DNA from: Streptomyces canus 299MFChir4.1
Lineage (GTDB): Bacteria; Actinomycetota; Actinomycetes; Streptomycetales; Streptomycetaceae
Direction of reading: 5' to 3'
Length of the DNA: 64,000 bases
Assembly (NCBI RefSeq): GCF_000383615.1
Contig: NZ_KB911594.1
Location: forward strand, 124,001-188,000
The notes under the pieces were generated by a model, which did no database searches, was not told the DNA's origin, and saw only the letters and a program-made list of their open reading frames with translations. Below are positions 17,566-25,325 of this stretch, piece after piece. Every line of letters starts with the position of its first letter. Within the stretch, counting starts at the first letter, position 1. Position numbers and translations under genes: made by a program.

Positions 17566-17605
17566 CCACACGCGCGTGGATCAGCGGCGGCTGGGCGTCA
17601 GGGCC

Positions 17606-20245
17606 TCACAGCAGCCCGTCCCACATCTGTTCGAGCAGCACCGACCACCAGCTCTCCGGCGAACCCAGCGCCGCCGGGTCGAGCGAGGCCAACTGGGCCT
17701 GGAAGTCGACGGTCCAGCGGCCCGCCTGCTCCTGGTTCAGGCCGAAGCGGAGCCGCCACATCCGGCCGAGCAGGGCCAGACAGCGCTGGAACTCGGGCAG
17801 GCCCGTGTTCACGAACTGCGGCGGTACGGGCGCACCGCCCGGCCCGGCCTCCACGGGTACGGCGACGATGTTCGCCGTGCCGTACTGCACACAGACCGCC
17901 TTGCCGAAGTCGCTGCCCATGACGAGGTACGAGCCCGCGTCGGCGGCCGGCTGCACCCCGCGCTCGGCGGCCAGCTCGGCCAGCGTCGGCACCGGCCGCC
18001 CCGGCTGGGCCTGCGCCCAGAAGAACGGGCCCATGTCGAACGGCAGCCCCGCCACGACCAGCGAGTGCGCGACGACCGGCGGCACGCCCTGGCGGTCCAC
18101 CGCGACCTGCTCGAACCGGAAGATCCCCGGACCGAAGGCTCCCGCCAGCTCCTGCGCCACGCCCTCCGGCGGGATCGGCGGCGCGGCCTGGACCGGGGGC
18201 AGGGGGGCGCGTACGGGCGCCGGGCGCGCCGGGCCGTCGGCCACCTGGTGCAACTCGCCCTGGTGTGCCAGCAGTTGCTGCATGCCCTGTTGCCGGCTCG
18301 CGTGATCCGTGCCGTACGGGGCGATGCTCGCGATCCGTGCCTGCGGCCACTGCTCCCGGATCATCCGCGCGCAGTACGCTCCCGGCAGCTCGCAGGACTC
18401 CAACTCGGTGTGGAGCTCCAGCACTTGGTCCGGGGGGACGTTCATGCCACGCAGCTCGTGGAAGATCTGCCACTCCGGGTGCGGGGTCCCCGGCGCCGAC
18501 CGCCGGATCAGCTGCTGCTCCGACCCGTCCTGCGCCCGGTACCGAAGCACGGCCTGGTACCCGGGCCCTACAGTGGGCTGCGACTGCTGGGGGTAGCCGT
18601 AGGCCGGGGGCGGGCCGGGGACGGGGTGCGCTTGCCCCGGCATCGGCTGTCCCGGCGGCGGCACGTGGCCCGGGGACGGTACGGCACCCGGAGGCGGGGG
18701 CGGCATCGTGCCGGGCGGCATCGGCTGCGGAGCGCCCGGAGCGGCGCCGGGGGCTTGCGGCGGTGGGGGCATGCCGGGGCCGGACCCGGGAGGCGAGGAC
18801 AACATGGTTTCCGCGTGATGCACGGCTCCTGGCGCGGTCCGGGGAACCCCGGGGGGACCGGGAGGCTGCGGCGCGCCGGGAGCACCCTGAGCACCGGGGA
18901 ACTGTGGTGCACCCTGAGCGCCGGGGAACTGAGCCGCGCCCGGCATACCGGGAGCGCCAGCCCCACCGGGGGCGCCCGGCGCACCCGGTGCACTCGGGAA
19001 CTGCGGTGCCCCCTGTCCGACAGGAGGCTGAGCCGTACCGGCCGCACCCGGGAATCCCGAAGCCCCCGACGGAGGCGACGTGGGCGCACCAGGAGCCGCC
19101 GACGGGCCCGGCGGCTGCGGCGCCCCCGAACCCGAGGGGCCCTCGGCACCCGGCGCCGACACGAACTGAGTGGGCACGTACCCGCCCCCCGGCGCCCCGG
19201 GAACGGGGGGCGGAGTCGCACCCCCGGCCGGCGCACCGGGCACCCCTGGGGGACCGGGCGGAGGCGGCGGGGTCGAACCCCCGGCCTGCGCCCCCCGCGA
19301 CGGAGGCGCCAACTTGCTGGTGGCGACATCAGCGATGTCCCTGGCACTCGGCGCGGGCCTGGGAGCACCGGGAGCACCGGGTACTTCCGCCCCAGAACCA
19401 CCGGCCCCTTGCGGATACCCGTACGAGGACCCACCCGGCACAGACGGAGCCGGAGGCGGAACCGGAGTCGGACCCTGCGAAGCACCGGCCCCCGGAGCCT
19501 GCGGATACCCGTAGGAAGCCCCGTCCGACGGCGTACCCCCCTGCGGCCCCGCCTCCTCCCGCATCCCGGACGACGCCCCCCGGCCCCCCGAAATCCGCGC
19601 AGTCCTGGAGTCCAGGGGCTCCGACACCTCGGCGATCTCCGAAGCCTCCGACACCTCCACAAGCTCCGAAGCCGACGAAACCGACGAAACCCCCGCCCCC
19701 GCCTCCGTCTCCGCGGCCCCGGCCCCGTCCCCGTCGCTCACCGGCGCCGAGAACACCGTGTCCGGCAACGCCACGGAGAGATCCTCACCCCCGTTGGTGT
19801 CGGTCCCGGTCCACGGCCTCGCCTCCGCGGGCACGCCAGGCGCGGCGCCCGCCCCGGCGATCCCCAACTTGTCCGCCGCGTCCTGCAACCACTCCGGCGG
19901 TGTCAGCAGGAACGACGTCTGGTTCAGATCGACCCGGGACGCGGCCGCACCGCCCGCCGCCGCTCCCGCGTCCCCGGCCCCGTCCTCCCGCCCGTACTCC
20001 TCCTCGTACCGGCGAATGACCTCACCCACCGGCAACGAGGGCCACAGCGTGGCCTCCCCGCTGTCCCGGGCGATCACCAGCCGCTGCGCGCCCCCGTCCG
20101 AACGCGGTCCCTCCGCACGGTCCTCGGCCCACACCACGAACCCGAGGTCGAACTCCCGCACCCGCACCTCACGATGCTGGTACGACGGCACATCCCCGTT
20201 GATCCACTCTTCCGCGCGCTCCTGCGCCTGCGCGAACGTCACCAT
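17606..20245 (-). CDS. Imm35-like / proline-rich / deaminase-like / SUKH-4 fusion protein
   Basis: 879 residues from ATG 20245. Residues 1-85 (AEEWINGDVPSYQHREVRVREFDLGFVVWAEDR... SLPVGEVIRRYEEEY) resemble the YrhB/Imm35 immunity family. Residues about 90-560 are a disordered Pro/Gly/Ala-rich linker. Residues 561-650 look like a toxin-type nucleotide deaminase: H589-x-E591, then Cys618 and Cys625 (CELPGAYC) as zinc ligands. Residues about 694-879 are a SUKH-4-like domain (FGPGIFRFEQVAV, LPFDMGPFFWAQ, YLVMGSDFGKAVCVQ). The protein lacks a signal peptide or membrane segment. It sits 9 bp after the WHH-SUKH gene in one operon. Domain calls rest on motifs; the deaminase spacing C-x6-C is longer than the usual CxxC. 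Confidence 0.7.
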   Translation of the reverse strand: MVTFAQAQERAEEWINGDVPSYQHREVRVREFDLGFVVWAEDRAEGPRSDGGAQRLVIARDSGEATLWPSLPVGEVIRRYEEEYGREDGAGDAGAAAGGAAASRVDLNQTSFLLTPPEWLQDAADKLGIAGAGAAPGVPAEARPWTGTDTNGGEDLSVALPDTVFSAPVSDGDGAGAAETEAGAGVSSVSSASELVEVSEASEIAEVSEPLDSRTARISGGRGASSGMREEAGPQGGTPSDGASYGYPQAPGAGASQGPTPVPPPAPSVPGGSSYGYPQGAGGSGAEVPGAPGAPRPAPSARDIADVATSKLAPPSRGAQAGGSTPPPPPGPPGVPGAPAGGATPPPVPGAPGGGYVPTQFVSAPGAEGPSGSGAPQPPGPSAAPGAPTSPPSGASGFPGAAGTAQPPVGQGAPQFPSAPGAPGAPGGAGAPGMPGAAQFPGAQGAPQFPGAQGAPGAPQPPGPPGVPRTAPGAVHHAETMLSSPPGSGPGMPPPPQAPGAAPGAPQPMPPGTMPPPPPGAVPSPGHVPPPGQPMPGQAHPVPGPPPAYGYPQQSQPTVGPGYQAVLRYRAQDGSEQQLIRRSAPGTPHPEWQIFHELRGMNVPPDQVLELHTELESCELPGAYCARMIREQWPQARIASIAPYGTDHASRQQGMQQLLAHQGELHQVADGPARPAPVRAPLPPVQAAPPIPPEGVAQELAGAFGPGIFRFEQVAVDRQGVPPVVAHSLVVAGLPFDMGPFFWAQAQPGRPVPTLAELAAERGVQPAADAGSYLVMGSDFGKAVCVQYGTANIVAVPVEAGPGGAPVPPQFVNTGLPEFQRCLALLGRMWRLRFGLNQEQAGRWTVDFQAQLASLDPAALGSPESWWSVLLEQMWDGLL

Positions 20246-20254
20246 CGCTGAAGC

Positions 20255-21250
20255 TCACTCCCCCGACACGGAAGAAGACACGGGAACGGAACGGGCGAAC
20301 CCGCCGTCCACCATCAGGTTCGCCACCGTCTCCAACTCCGGCGGATTACCGGCCAGTCGGGACAGGAACACGTCGAAGTCCGCACCGCAGGGCAGCAGCA
20401 GCCGCTCCACGCGCTCGGCGGGCGGCATCGAAGGGTCGACGTCGCGGGCGTCGTCGTAGGCGCAGAACCAGACCGAACCGATGCCCTCGCCCTTCACCTT
20501 CACGGCCAGCAGACCGCCCTGCACGAAGCCGACCCCGAGGTAGTCCTTCGTCAGATGGTCGCGCAGGCACTTGTTGACGTACACGAGGTCGTTGACCGCC
20601 GCCTCGTCGCGCACCGTGAAGAACGGCTGGTCGATCAGGAGTCCCAACTCCGCGTCCAGCGCGGCCCCCACCGGCGCCGAGCCGCCCGCCGCCTTCAGAA
20701 AGGACCGGTACGCGCCCGGCAGCCGGTACCCGAGATCCTCCTCGACCCCCTGCACCTGCGACTCCGTCACCGCCACCGACGACTTCGGCAGCCCGAAGTG
20801 CGCCGGACGCGTCTCCTGCAACGGCCGCGTCCCGCGCTTGCTCTGGTCGACACGTGTCGTCGCGATCCCGCCGTGGTGCCGCAGCAGGGCCTTCACCTCG
20901 ACCGGGATCAGTTCCAGGCGCCGCGAGGCCACCACGTGGTGCCAGGTCCAGCCGTGCGGTGTCGCCACCGCCGGCACCGTGTCCCACAGCTCGTGGCCGG
21001 TCGCCGCGAGCGCCGCGTTCGCCGACACGTAGTCCGTCAGCCGCAGTTCGTCGACCCCGAAACCCTCCGGCGGCTCGGCGATCTCCGCGGCGGCCCGCGC
21101 GTAGGGCGAGAAGTCGGGGTAGCCACGCTCGTCCACCCGTACCCCTCTGGGATGACGGGCGGCCCGGACCGGATCCGGGAAATGCACGACCTGCCCGGCA
21201 TAGGCCGCGTTCGGCGGCGCGGCTTGTTGCCCGAGCCGACCTGTCGTCAT
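20255..21250 (-). CDS. WHH nuclease-like domain fused to SMI1/KNR4 (SUKH-1) domain
   Basis: 331 residues from ATG 21250 with AGGGGG 8 nt upstream. Residues 40-130 match the WHH branch of the HNH/EndoVII nucleases: GYPDFSPYA, then W103-H104-H105 in GWTWHHVVASRRLELIP, and RHHGGIA near 125-130. Lys120 occupies the place where family members usually have a histidine (IPVEVK), so catalysis may be weakened. Residues about 160-300 are a SMI1/KNR4 (SUKH-1) domain with ESQVQGVEEDLGYRLPGAYRSFLKAAGG. A toxin-type enzyme and its immunity-type domain are thus on one chain. It is first in an operon with the deaminase/SUKH-4 gene and divergent from the YwqJ-type gene. Confidence 0.72.
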   Translation of the reverse strand: MTTGRLGQQAAPPNAAYAGQVVHFPDPVRAARHPRGVRVDERGYPDFSPYARAAAEIAEPPEGFGVDELRLTDYVSANAALAATGHELWDTVPAVATPHGWTWHHVVASRRLELIPVEVKALLRHHGGIATTRVDQSKRGTRPLQETRPAHFGLPKSSVAVTESQVQGVEEDLGYRLPGAYRSFLKAAGGSAPVGAALDAELGLLIDQPFFTVRDEAAVNDLVYVNKCLRDHLTKDYLGVGFVQGGLLAVKVKGEGIGSVWFCAYDDARDVDPSMPPAERVERLLLPCGADFDVFLSRLAGNPPELETVANLMVDGGFARSVPVSSSVSGE

Positions 21251-21586
21251 GGCGAAAGCCCCCTGCGGCGCTCTGGTACGACCCGCGGCGACCCCCCGGG
21301 CAAAGCAGGGTGCCGCCACGCGCCGTATCGACTGTCTCGTCCGTCTCCACGCGTCAACCGCGCGCATCGCGGCGACCACTTGGATCGCGGTGCCGACAGC
21401 CTATGCGGTACGACGACACCGGTCACCGGGCACCGGCCAGGCCCCCTCCGCTTCCGTGACCAGCCGTCACCCCACCGTGACGGAGCCACCGAACACGGGC
21501 GTGTCGCACCGCCCCAGCTTCCGCACCAGCCACGCCATTTGGCAGTCTGTGCCCTCCGGGGGGATGCTCGGGAGGGGATGACGATC
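21251..21586. promoter_or_regulatory. Divergent upstream region of the SUKH locus
   Basis: About 336 bp between the two divergent halves of the SUKH locus. It must carry promoters for both directions, but no clear -35/-10 pair or operator stands out. A GGAGGGG ribosome site at 21571-21577 serves the plus-strand gene. Confidence 0.4.
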
Positions 21587-22150
21587 ATGAACACGACGCA
21601 GACGGGACCGCAGACAGGACCGCACACGGGCACGACGACCGGTACGCACGGCAGCCCGCACACCGGCGTCAACGGCGATCCCCGCATCGGCTGGAGCAGC
21701 GCCGAGAGACCCCACGCGCCCACCCTCCGCCACCGCCGCGACGGCATACTGCCCACGGTCGCCGCCGCCCTCTCCGTGCGCGGCGCCACCCTCACCTCCA
21801 CCGCCGCCCGCGGCGACCAGCCCCCGCCGCTGCACCCGCTCGTCCAGGACTTCCTCGACACGCTCGGCAGCGACCGGCGCGACCGCTTCACCGGCCGCTG
21901 CGCCGAGACCATGCTCATATCGCGGCACATCGCCGCCGCCGACGCCGCCCGCAGCAAGCGCGCCGCCCGCAAACCGATGACCAACGGCGAGGCCCGCCGC
22001 GCCCTCAAGCAGGCCAAACTCACCGCCCGCCGCATCCGCGAGGACGGTGACCCGCTGCACGGCAGTTTCGCCGCCCCCTGCCGCGCCTGCACCGCCCTCA
22101 GCGCCCACTTCGGCGTACGCATCGTCGACCCGACGGCGGACGGCGGCTGA
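21587..22150 (+). CDS. YwqJ-related putative deaminase
   Basis: 187 residues from ATG 21587; ATG 21578 is possible but abuts the ribosome site (GGAGGGG at 21571-21577). The first 45 residues are a Thr/Gly/Pro-rich linker. The core has Cys105-Ala-Glu107 in FTGRCAETMLISRHI and Pro-Cys165-Arg-Ala-Cys168 in FAAPCRACTALSAHFGV. These are the C-x-E and P-C-x-x-C motifs of the YwqJ branch of the nucleotide deaminase superfamily, found in bacterial toxins. No secretion signal or WXG/LXG domain is present. The SUKH-3 gene lies 95 bp downstream on the same strand and probably encodes its partner. Substrate unknown. Confidence 0.78.
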   Translation: MNTTQTGPQTGPHTGTTTGTHGSPHTGVNGDPRIGWSSAERPHAPTLRHRRDGILPTVAAALSVRGATLTSTAARGDQPPPLHPLVQDFLDTLGSDRRDRFTGRCAETMLISRHIAAADAARSKRAARKPMTNGEARRALKQAKLTARRIREDGDPLHGSFAAPCRACTALSAHFGVRIVDPTADGG

Positions 22151-22245
22151 CACCCCCCACCGAACGACCCGAACGACCCGCACGACGGCGCCCGACACGC
22201 AACACCCCGGCGCCCACCCATGACCTCGACGAACGCGAAGGGCAG

Positions 22246-22740
22246 ATGCACCCCGACCGCACCGGTACCACCCGCTTCCCCGTCCCCGTCGACGCCGTGC
22301 TGCGCGCCGCCGGCTGGCAGCCCGGACGCTGGGACATAAAGCAGGCCGAGATCTGGGCCGACGCCCTGCGCGACCACACCTCGCCCGCCGGACACCGGCA
22401 CGCCGTGTTCCCGGCCGCCGTCGAGGCCTGGGCGGAGTTCGGCGGACTCCATCTGACCCCCGCCGGCCCCGGCCGCCAGGTCGCGCCCGCCCGGCTCCAC
22501 CTCGACCCGCTGCACGGACTCCACATGGCCCGCACCCTCGCCGACCTCGGCCGCGCCCTCGACACCGAGGTCTGCCCCGTCGGCGCCGAGACCGACACCC
22601 AGGCGCTCCTCGCCATCGACACCGAGGGTCGCGTCTACGCCCTCGACCACACCGGCGACTGGTACCTCGGCCCCGACATCGACCAGGCCCTCGCCGGCCT
22701 CGTCTCCGGCATCGAACCCACCCGCCTCACCGCCGACTGA
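22246..22740 (+). CDS. SUKH-3 domain immunity-like protein
   Basis: 164 residues from ATG 22246, preceded by AAGGG 5 nt upstream. Almost the entire length is a SUKH-3 domain: LRAAGWQPGRWDIKQAEIWAD, AVEAWAEFGGLHLTPAGPGR, ARTLADLGRALDTEVCPVGAE and ALLAIDTEGRVYALDHTGDWYLG are the family's successive conserved blocks. SUKH proteins neutralise nuclease and deaminase toxins by direct binding in polymorphic toxin systems. Its position just after the YwqJ-type deaminase gene supports a matching pair. It has no export signal. Confidence 0.85.
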   Translation: MHPDRTGTTRFPVPVDAVLRAAGWQPGRWDIKQAEIWADALRDHTSPAGHRHAVFPAAVEAWAEFGGLHLTPAGPGRQVAPARLHLDPLHGLHMARTLADLGRALDTEVCPVGAETDTQALLAIDTEGRVYALDHTGDWYLGPDIDQALAGLVSGIEPTRLTAD

Positions 22741-22780
22741 CCTCCACGACGGCGACGACGGGGCGTGGGTCCCACGACGG

Positions 22781-24088
22781 TCACGCCGCCGGAATCACCG
22801 CCGACACCCGGAAACCCCCGGCCTCCGTGGGCCCCGACACGAACACCCCGCCCAGCGCGGAGACCCGCTCCTTCATCCCCACCAGGCCGTTGCCCCCCGA
22901 AGGCAGCCTGGCCGACGCGAGGGACGAGATCTCCGGCGGCGGTTCGTTCTCCACCTGCATCGCGATCTCCGACACCCGGTGCGCCAGGCGTACGTGCGTC
23001 TTCGCACCCGCCGCGTGCTTGTGGACGTTCGTCAACGCCTCCTGCACCACGCGGAACGCCGTCTGCTCGATCTGCGCGGCGTACGACCGCACGTCACCCT
23101 CCACCGACAGATCCACGGCCATGCCGGCCGCGGCCGACTGCCCGATCAGCGTCTCCAGATCGTCCAGACTGGGCCCGTCGGCCTCGTCCACCGCCCGCGA
23201 GGCCGCCGCGGCCGCCGCCACCCCCACCGCGACGAGCGGCACCGCCGCCCGCTCGTGACGCCCGAACCCGTCCCCGCTGCGCAGCACCCCGAGCATCTCC
23301 CGCAGCTCGGTGAGCGCCTGCCGGCCCATGTCCCCCACCAGGGCCGCGTTCTTCACGGCCTTCTCGGGATCCTTGCGGGCCACGGCCTGCAGGGCGGCCG
23401 CGTGCACCACCATCAGGCTCACCCGGTGCGCCACGACGTCGTGCATCTCACGGGCGATACGGGTCCGCTCCTCGCCCCGCGCCCACTCCGCCCGCTCCTC
23501 GGCGCGCTCGGCGAGCAGCTGGAGCTCCCGCTCGAGGTCGTCGGCCCGCTCCCGCAGACTCTCCATCAGCCGGCGCCGGGCCCCCACATACAGCCCGAGC
23601 AGCAGGGGCGGCGCGGTCATCCCGATCGCGGTCGTGATCGACGCGAAGGGTACGAACCAGTCCCCCAGGTCCAGTTCGCCGTGCGCCATGTCCTGGCGCA
23701 CCCGCACGAACATCACGATCAGCATCCCGACGAGGGACATCCCCGCCAGCGAGCCGATGATCCGGCGCGGCAGCTCGGACGCGGCGAGCGTGTACAGGCC
23801 GACGATGCCCATGAGGTAGCCCATCTGGGCGGGCGTGATGGCGATGCTCACGAGCACGACGGCGATCGGCCACTTGCGCCGGACGACCAGCACCGACCCC
23901 GCCAGCACCCCGAACACGATCCCCGCGGCCATCGGGATCCCCGCGTCGTCCGCGAACCGGATCCCCTCGAACGCGCACTCCACCGCGGACGCCGACGCCA
24001 GGCCCACGTCCAGCACCGCACTGCGCCACCGTGCCCACCACCACGGCCCCTTCTGTGCCGCGGTGGTGTCTTCCCCCGTCGTGGTCAT
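22781..24088 (-). CDS. Orphan NarL-type sensor histidine kinase
   Basis: 435 residues from ATG 24088. Residues 20-170 hold about five or six membrane helices without a large extracytoplasmic sensor domain. A coiled coil (175-205) leads to the HisKA_3 phosphoacceptor block EERTRIAREMHDVVAHRVSLMV, with His216 as the phosphorylated residue. The C-terminal HATPase has N-box QTAFRVVQEALTNVHKHA and G-box GGNGLVGMKERVSALGG. Such kinases (DesK-like) normally pair with LuxR-type response regulators. None adjoins here, but two orphan LuxR-type regulators lie at 38 and 46 kb. The signal is unknown. Confidence 0.92.
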   Translation of the reverse strand: MTTTGEDTTAAQKGPWWWARWRSAVLDVGLASASAVECAFEGIRFADDAGIPMAAGIVFGVLAGSVLVVRRKWPIAVVLVSIAITPAQMGYLMGIVGLYTLAASELPRRIIGSLAGMSLVGMLIVMFVRVRQDMAHGELDLGDWFVPFASITTAIGMTAPPLLLGLYVGARRRLMESLRERADDLERELQLLAERAEERAEWARGEERTRIAREMHDVVAHRVSLMVVHAAALQAVARKDPEKAVKNAALVGDMGRQALTELREMLGVLRSGDGFGRHERAAVPLVAVGVAAAAAASRAVDEADGPSLDDLETLIGQSAAAGMAVDLSVEGDVRSYAAQIEQTAFRVVQEALTNVHKHAAGAKTHVRLAHRVSEIAMQVENEPPPEISSLASARLPSGGNGLVGMKERVSALGGVFVSGPTEAGGFRVSAVIPAA

Positions 24089-24249
24089 GCCTCCAGCCTA
24101 CGGGCGCCCCCCGCCGGATTTCCGGTGACTTTCGACGACTGGCCTACACCACATCGAGTGACCGATCGACTACGAAACGACCCGGTATCCCTCGAACTGC
24201 TGAATCGCTCACCGTTCGAGGCCGGAACACCACCTTCCACCCGCACGGT

Positions 24250-25116
24250 ATGCCCATGGCACATCCACAGGGCAAATACGCGGACTTCGAGGACTTGCGG
24301 GAGCAGGCGATGACTCTCCGACGCCACGGGTACAGCCTTCGGCAGATCCGCGAGGAGTTGAAGATCTCCAACAACGACATCCTCCAGCGGCTGGTGAAGG
24401 GCGAACCGCCGCCGGAGTGGACGAGACGACCGAACGCGAAGGACGACCTGCGCGAGAGGGCGCGGGAGCTACGACTCCAGGGCTGGACCTACGACCGGAT
24501 CGGGGCCGAACTGGGCTACTCCAAGAGTTCTGTGTCGCTATGGGTGCGGGACCTGCCACCCCCGGAGCCCAAGTCCACACCGGAAGAACAGCGCGCACGC
24601 ATGAACGCCGGGCTGGCACGCCTGCGACACGCCCAGGACCAAGAGCGTCAAGCGACCAAGGCGGCAGCGGAAGCGGCCGTCGGCGAGATGTCGGACCGCG
24701 AACTCTTCTTCACGGGAGTGGCGCTCTACTGGGCCGAGGGCGCCAAGGACAAGCCGCACCGTCGGACCGAGGTGCTGCAGTTCATCAACAGCGACCCCAA
24801 CGTGATCAGGCTCTTCCTGCGCTGGCTCGAGTTCCTCGGGGTCCAGCGGGAACGCCTGACCCTACGGGTCAGCATCCACGAGAGCGCAGATGTGGAGTCC
24901 GCCGAGATGTTCTGGGCCGACATTGCCGGTGTCGACACGTCGGCATTCAGCAAGGCCACCCTGAAACGACACAACCCCCGAACGGTTCGCAAGAACACCG
25001 GACCCACCTACCACGGCTGTCTCGTGATTTACGTCCGGCAGAGCGCCGATCTGTACCGTCGCATGGAGGGCGCCTGGTACGGCATAGTAGGAGCCGCCAC
25101 TCGGCGACCTGACTGA
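24250..25116 (+). CDS. HTH protein with LAGLIDADG-like C-terminal domain
   Basis: 288 residues if started at ATG 24250; ATG 24256 is also possible and neither has a clear ribosome site. Residues about 10-50 (FEDLREQAMTLRRHGYSLRQIREELKISNNDILQRL) and 60-105 (GWTYDRIGAELGYSKSSVSLWV) are two helix-turn-helix units. From about 155 the sequence LFFTGVALYWAEGAKDK and later LFLRWLEFLGV resemble the LAGLIDADG helix and following strands of homing-endonuclease-fold proteins. The product has no assigned function. Codon use is less GC3-biased than in neighbours. It lies 23 bp before tRNA-Gln. Confidence 0.6.
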   Translation: MPMAHPQGKYADFEDLREQAMTLRRHGYSLRQIREELKISNNDILQRLVKGEPPPEWTRRPNAKDDLRERARELRLQGWTYDRIGAELGYSKSSVSLWVRDLPPPEPKSTPEEQRARMNAGLARLRHAQDQERQATKAAAEAAVGEMSDRELFFTGVALYWAEGAKDKPHRRTEVLQFINSDPNVIRLFLRWLEFLGVQRERLTLRVSIHESADVESAEMFWADIAGVDTSAFSKATLKRHNPRTVRKNTGPTYHGCLVIYVRQSADLYRRMEGAWYGIVGAATRRPD

Positions 25117-25139
25117 ATGTCCGGTTTAGTCGAATTCAT

Positions 25140-25211
25140 TCCCCCGTGGTGTAATTGGCAGCACTGTGGCTTTTGGTGCCATCTGTCCGGGTTCGAGTCC
25201 TGGCGGGGGAG
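25140..25211 (+). tRNA. tRNA-Gln (anticodon TTG)
   Basis: A 72-nt cloverleaf can be drawn. The 7-bp acceptor stem is TCCCCCG with CGGGGGA, the anticodon stem is GTGGC/GCCAT with loop TTTTGGT (anticodon TTG, reads CAA), and the T arm contains GTTCGAGTC. The discriminator is G25211 and CCA is encoded at 25212-25214. Confidence 0.95.
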
Positions 25212-25224
25212 CCACGCTCTGTTC

Positions 25225-25250
25225 GGGCCCTGACAGCACTGTCAGGGCCC
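25225..25250 (+). terminator. Terminator after tRNA-Gln
   Basis: Perfect 12-bp arms GGGCCCTGACAG and CTGTCAGGGCCC with a 2-nt centre lie 11 bp after the tRNA. It separates tRNA-Gln from glmU transcription. Confidence 0.85.
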
Positions 25251-25325
25251 ACTCTCATGTCCCCCCTGAAACGCCCCGGTATCCTGCGGATGTCACCCTC
25301 CCCCTCCACAGCCGAAGGGCATCCC

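Noticed and set aside
17606..22740. Type VII secretion effector cluster
   Set aside because: No WXG100, EccC or LXG proteins are found in the window, and the proteins lack signal sequences.
24103..24249. Longer N-terminus of the LAGLIDADG-like protein
   Set aside because: The open frame upstream continues into the opposite-strand kinase gene and has no conserved sequence.
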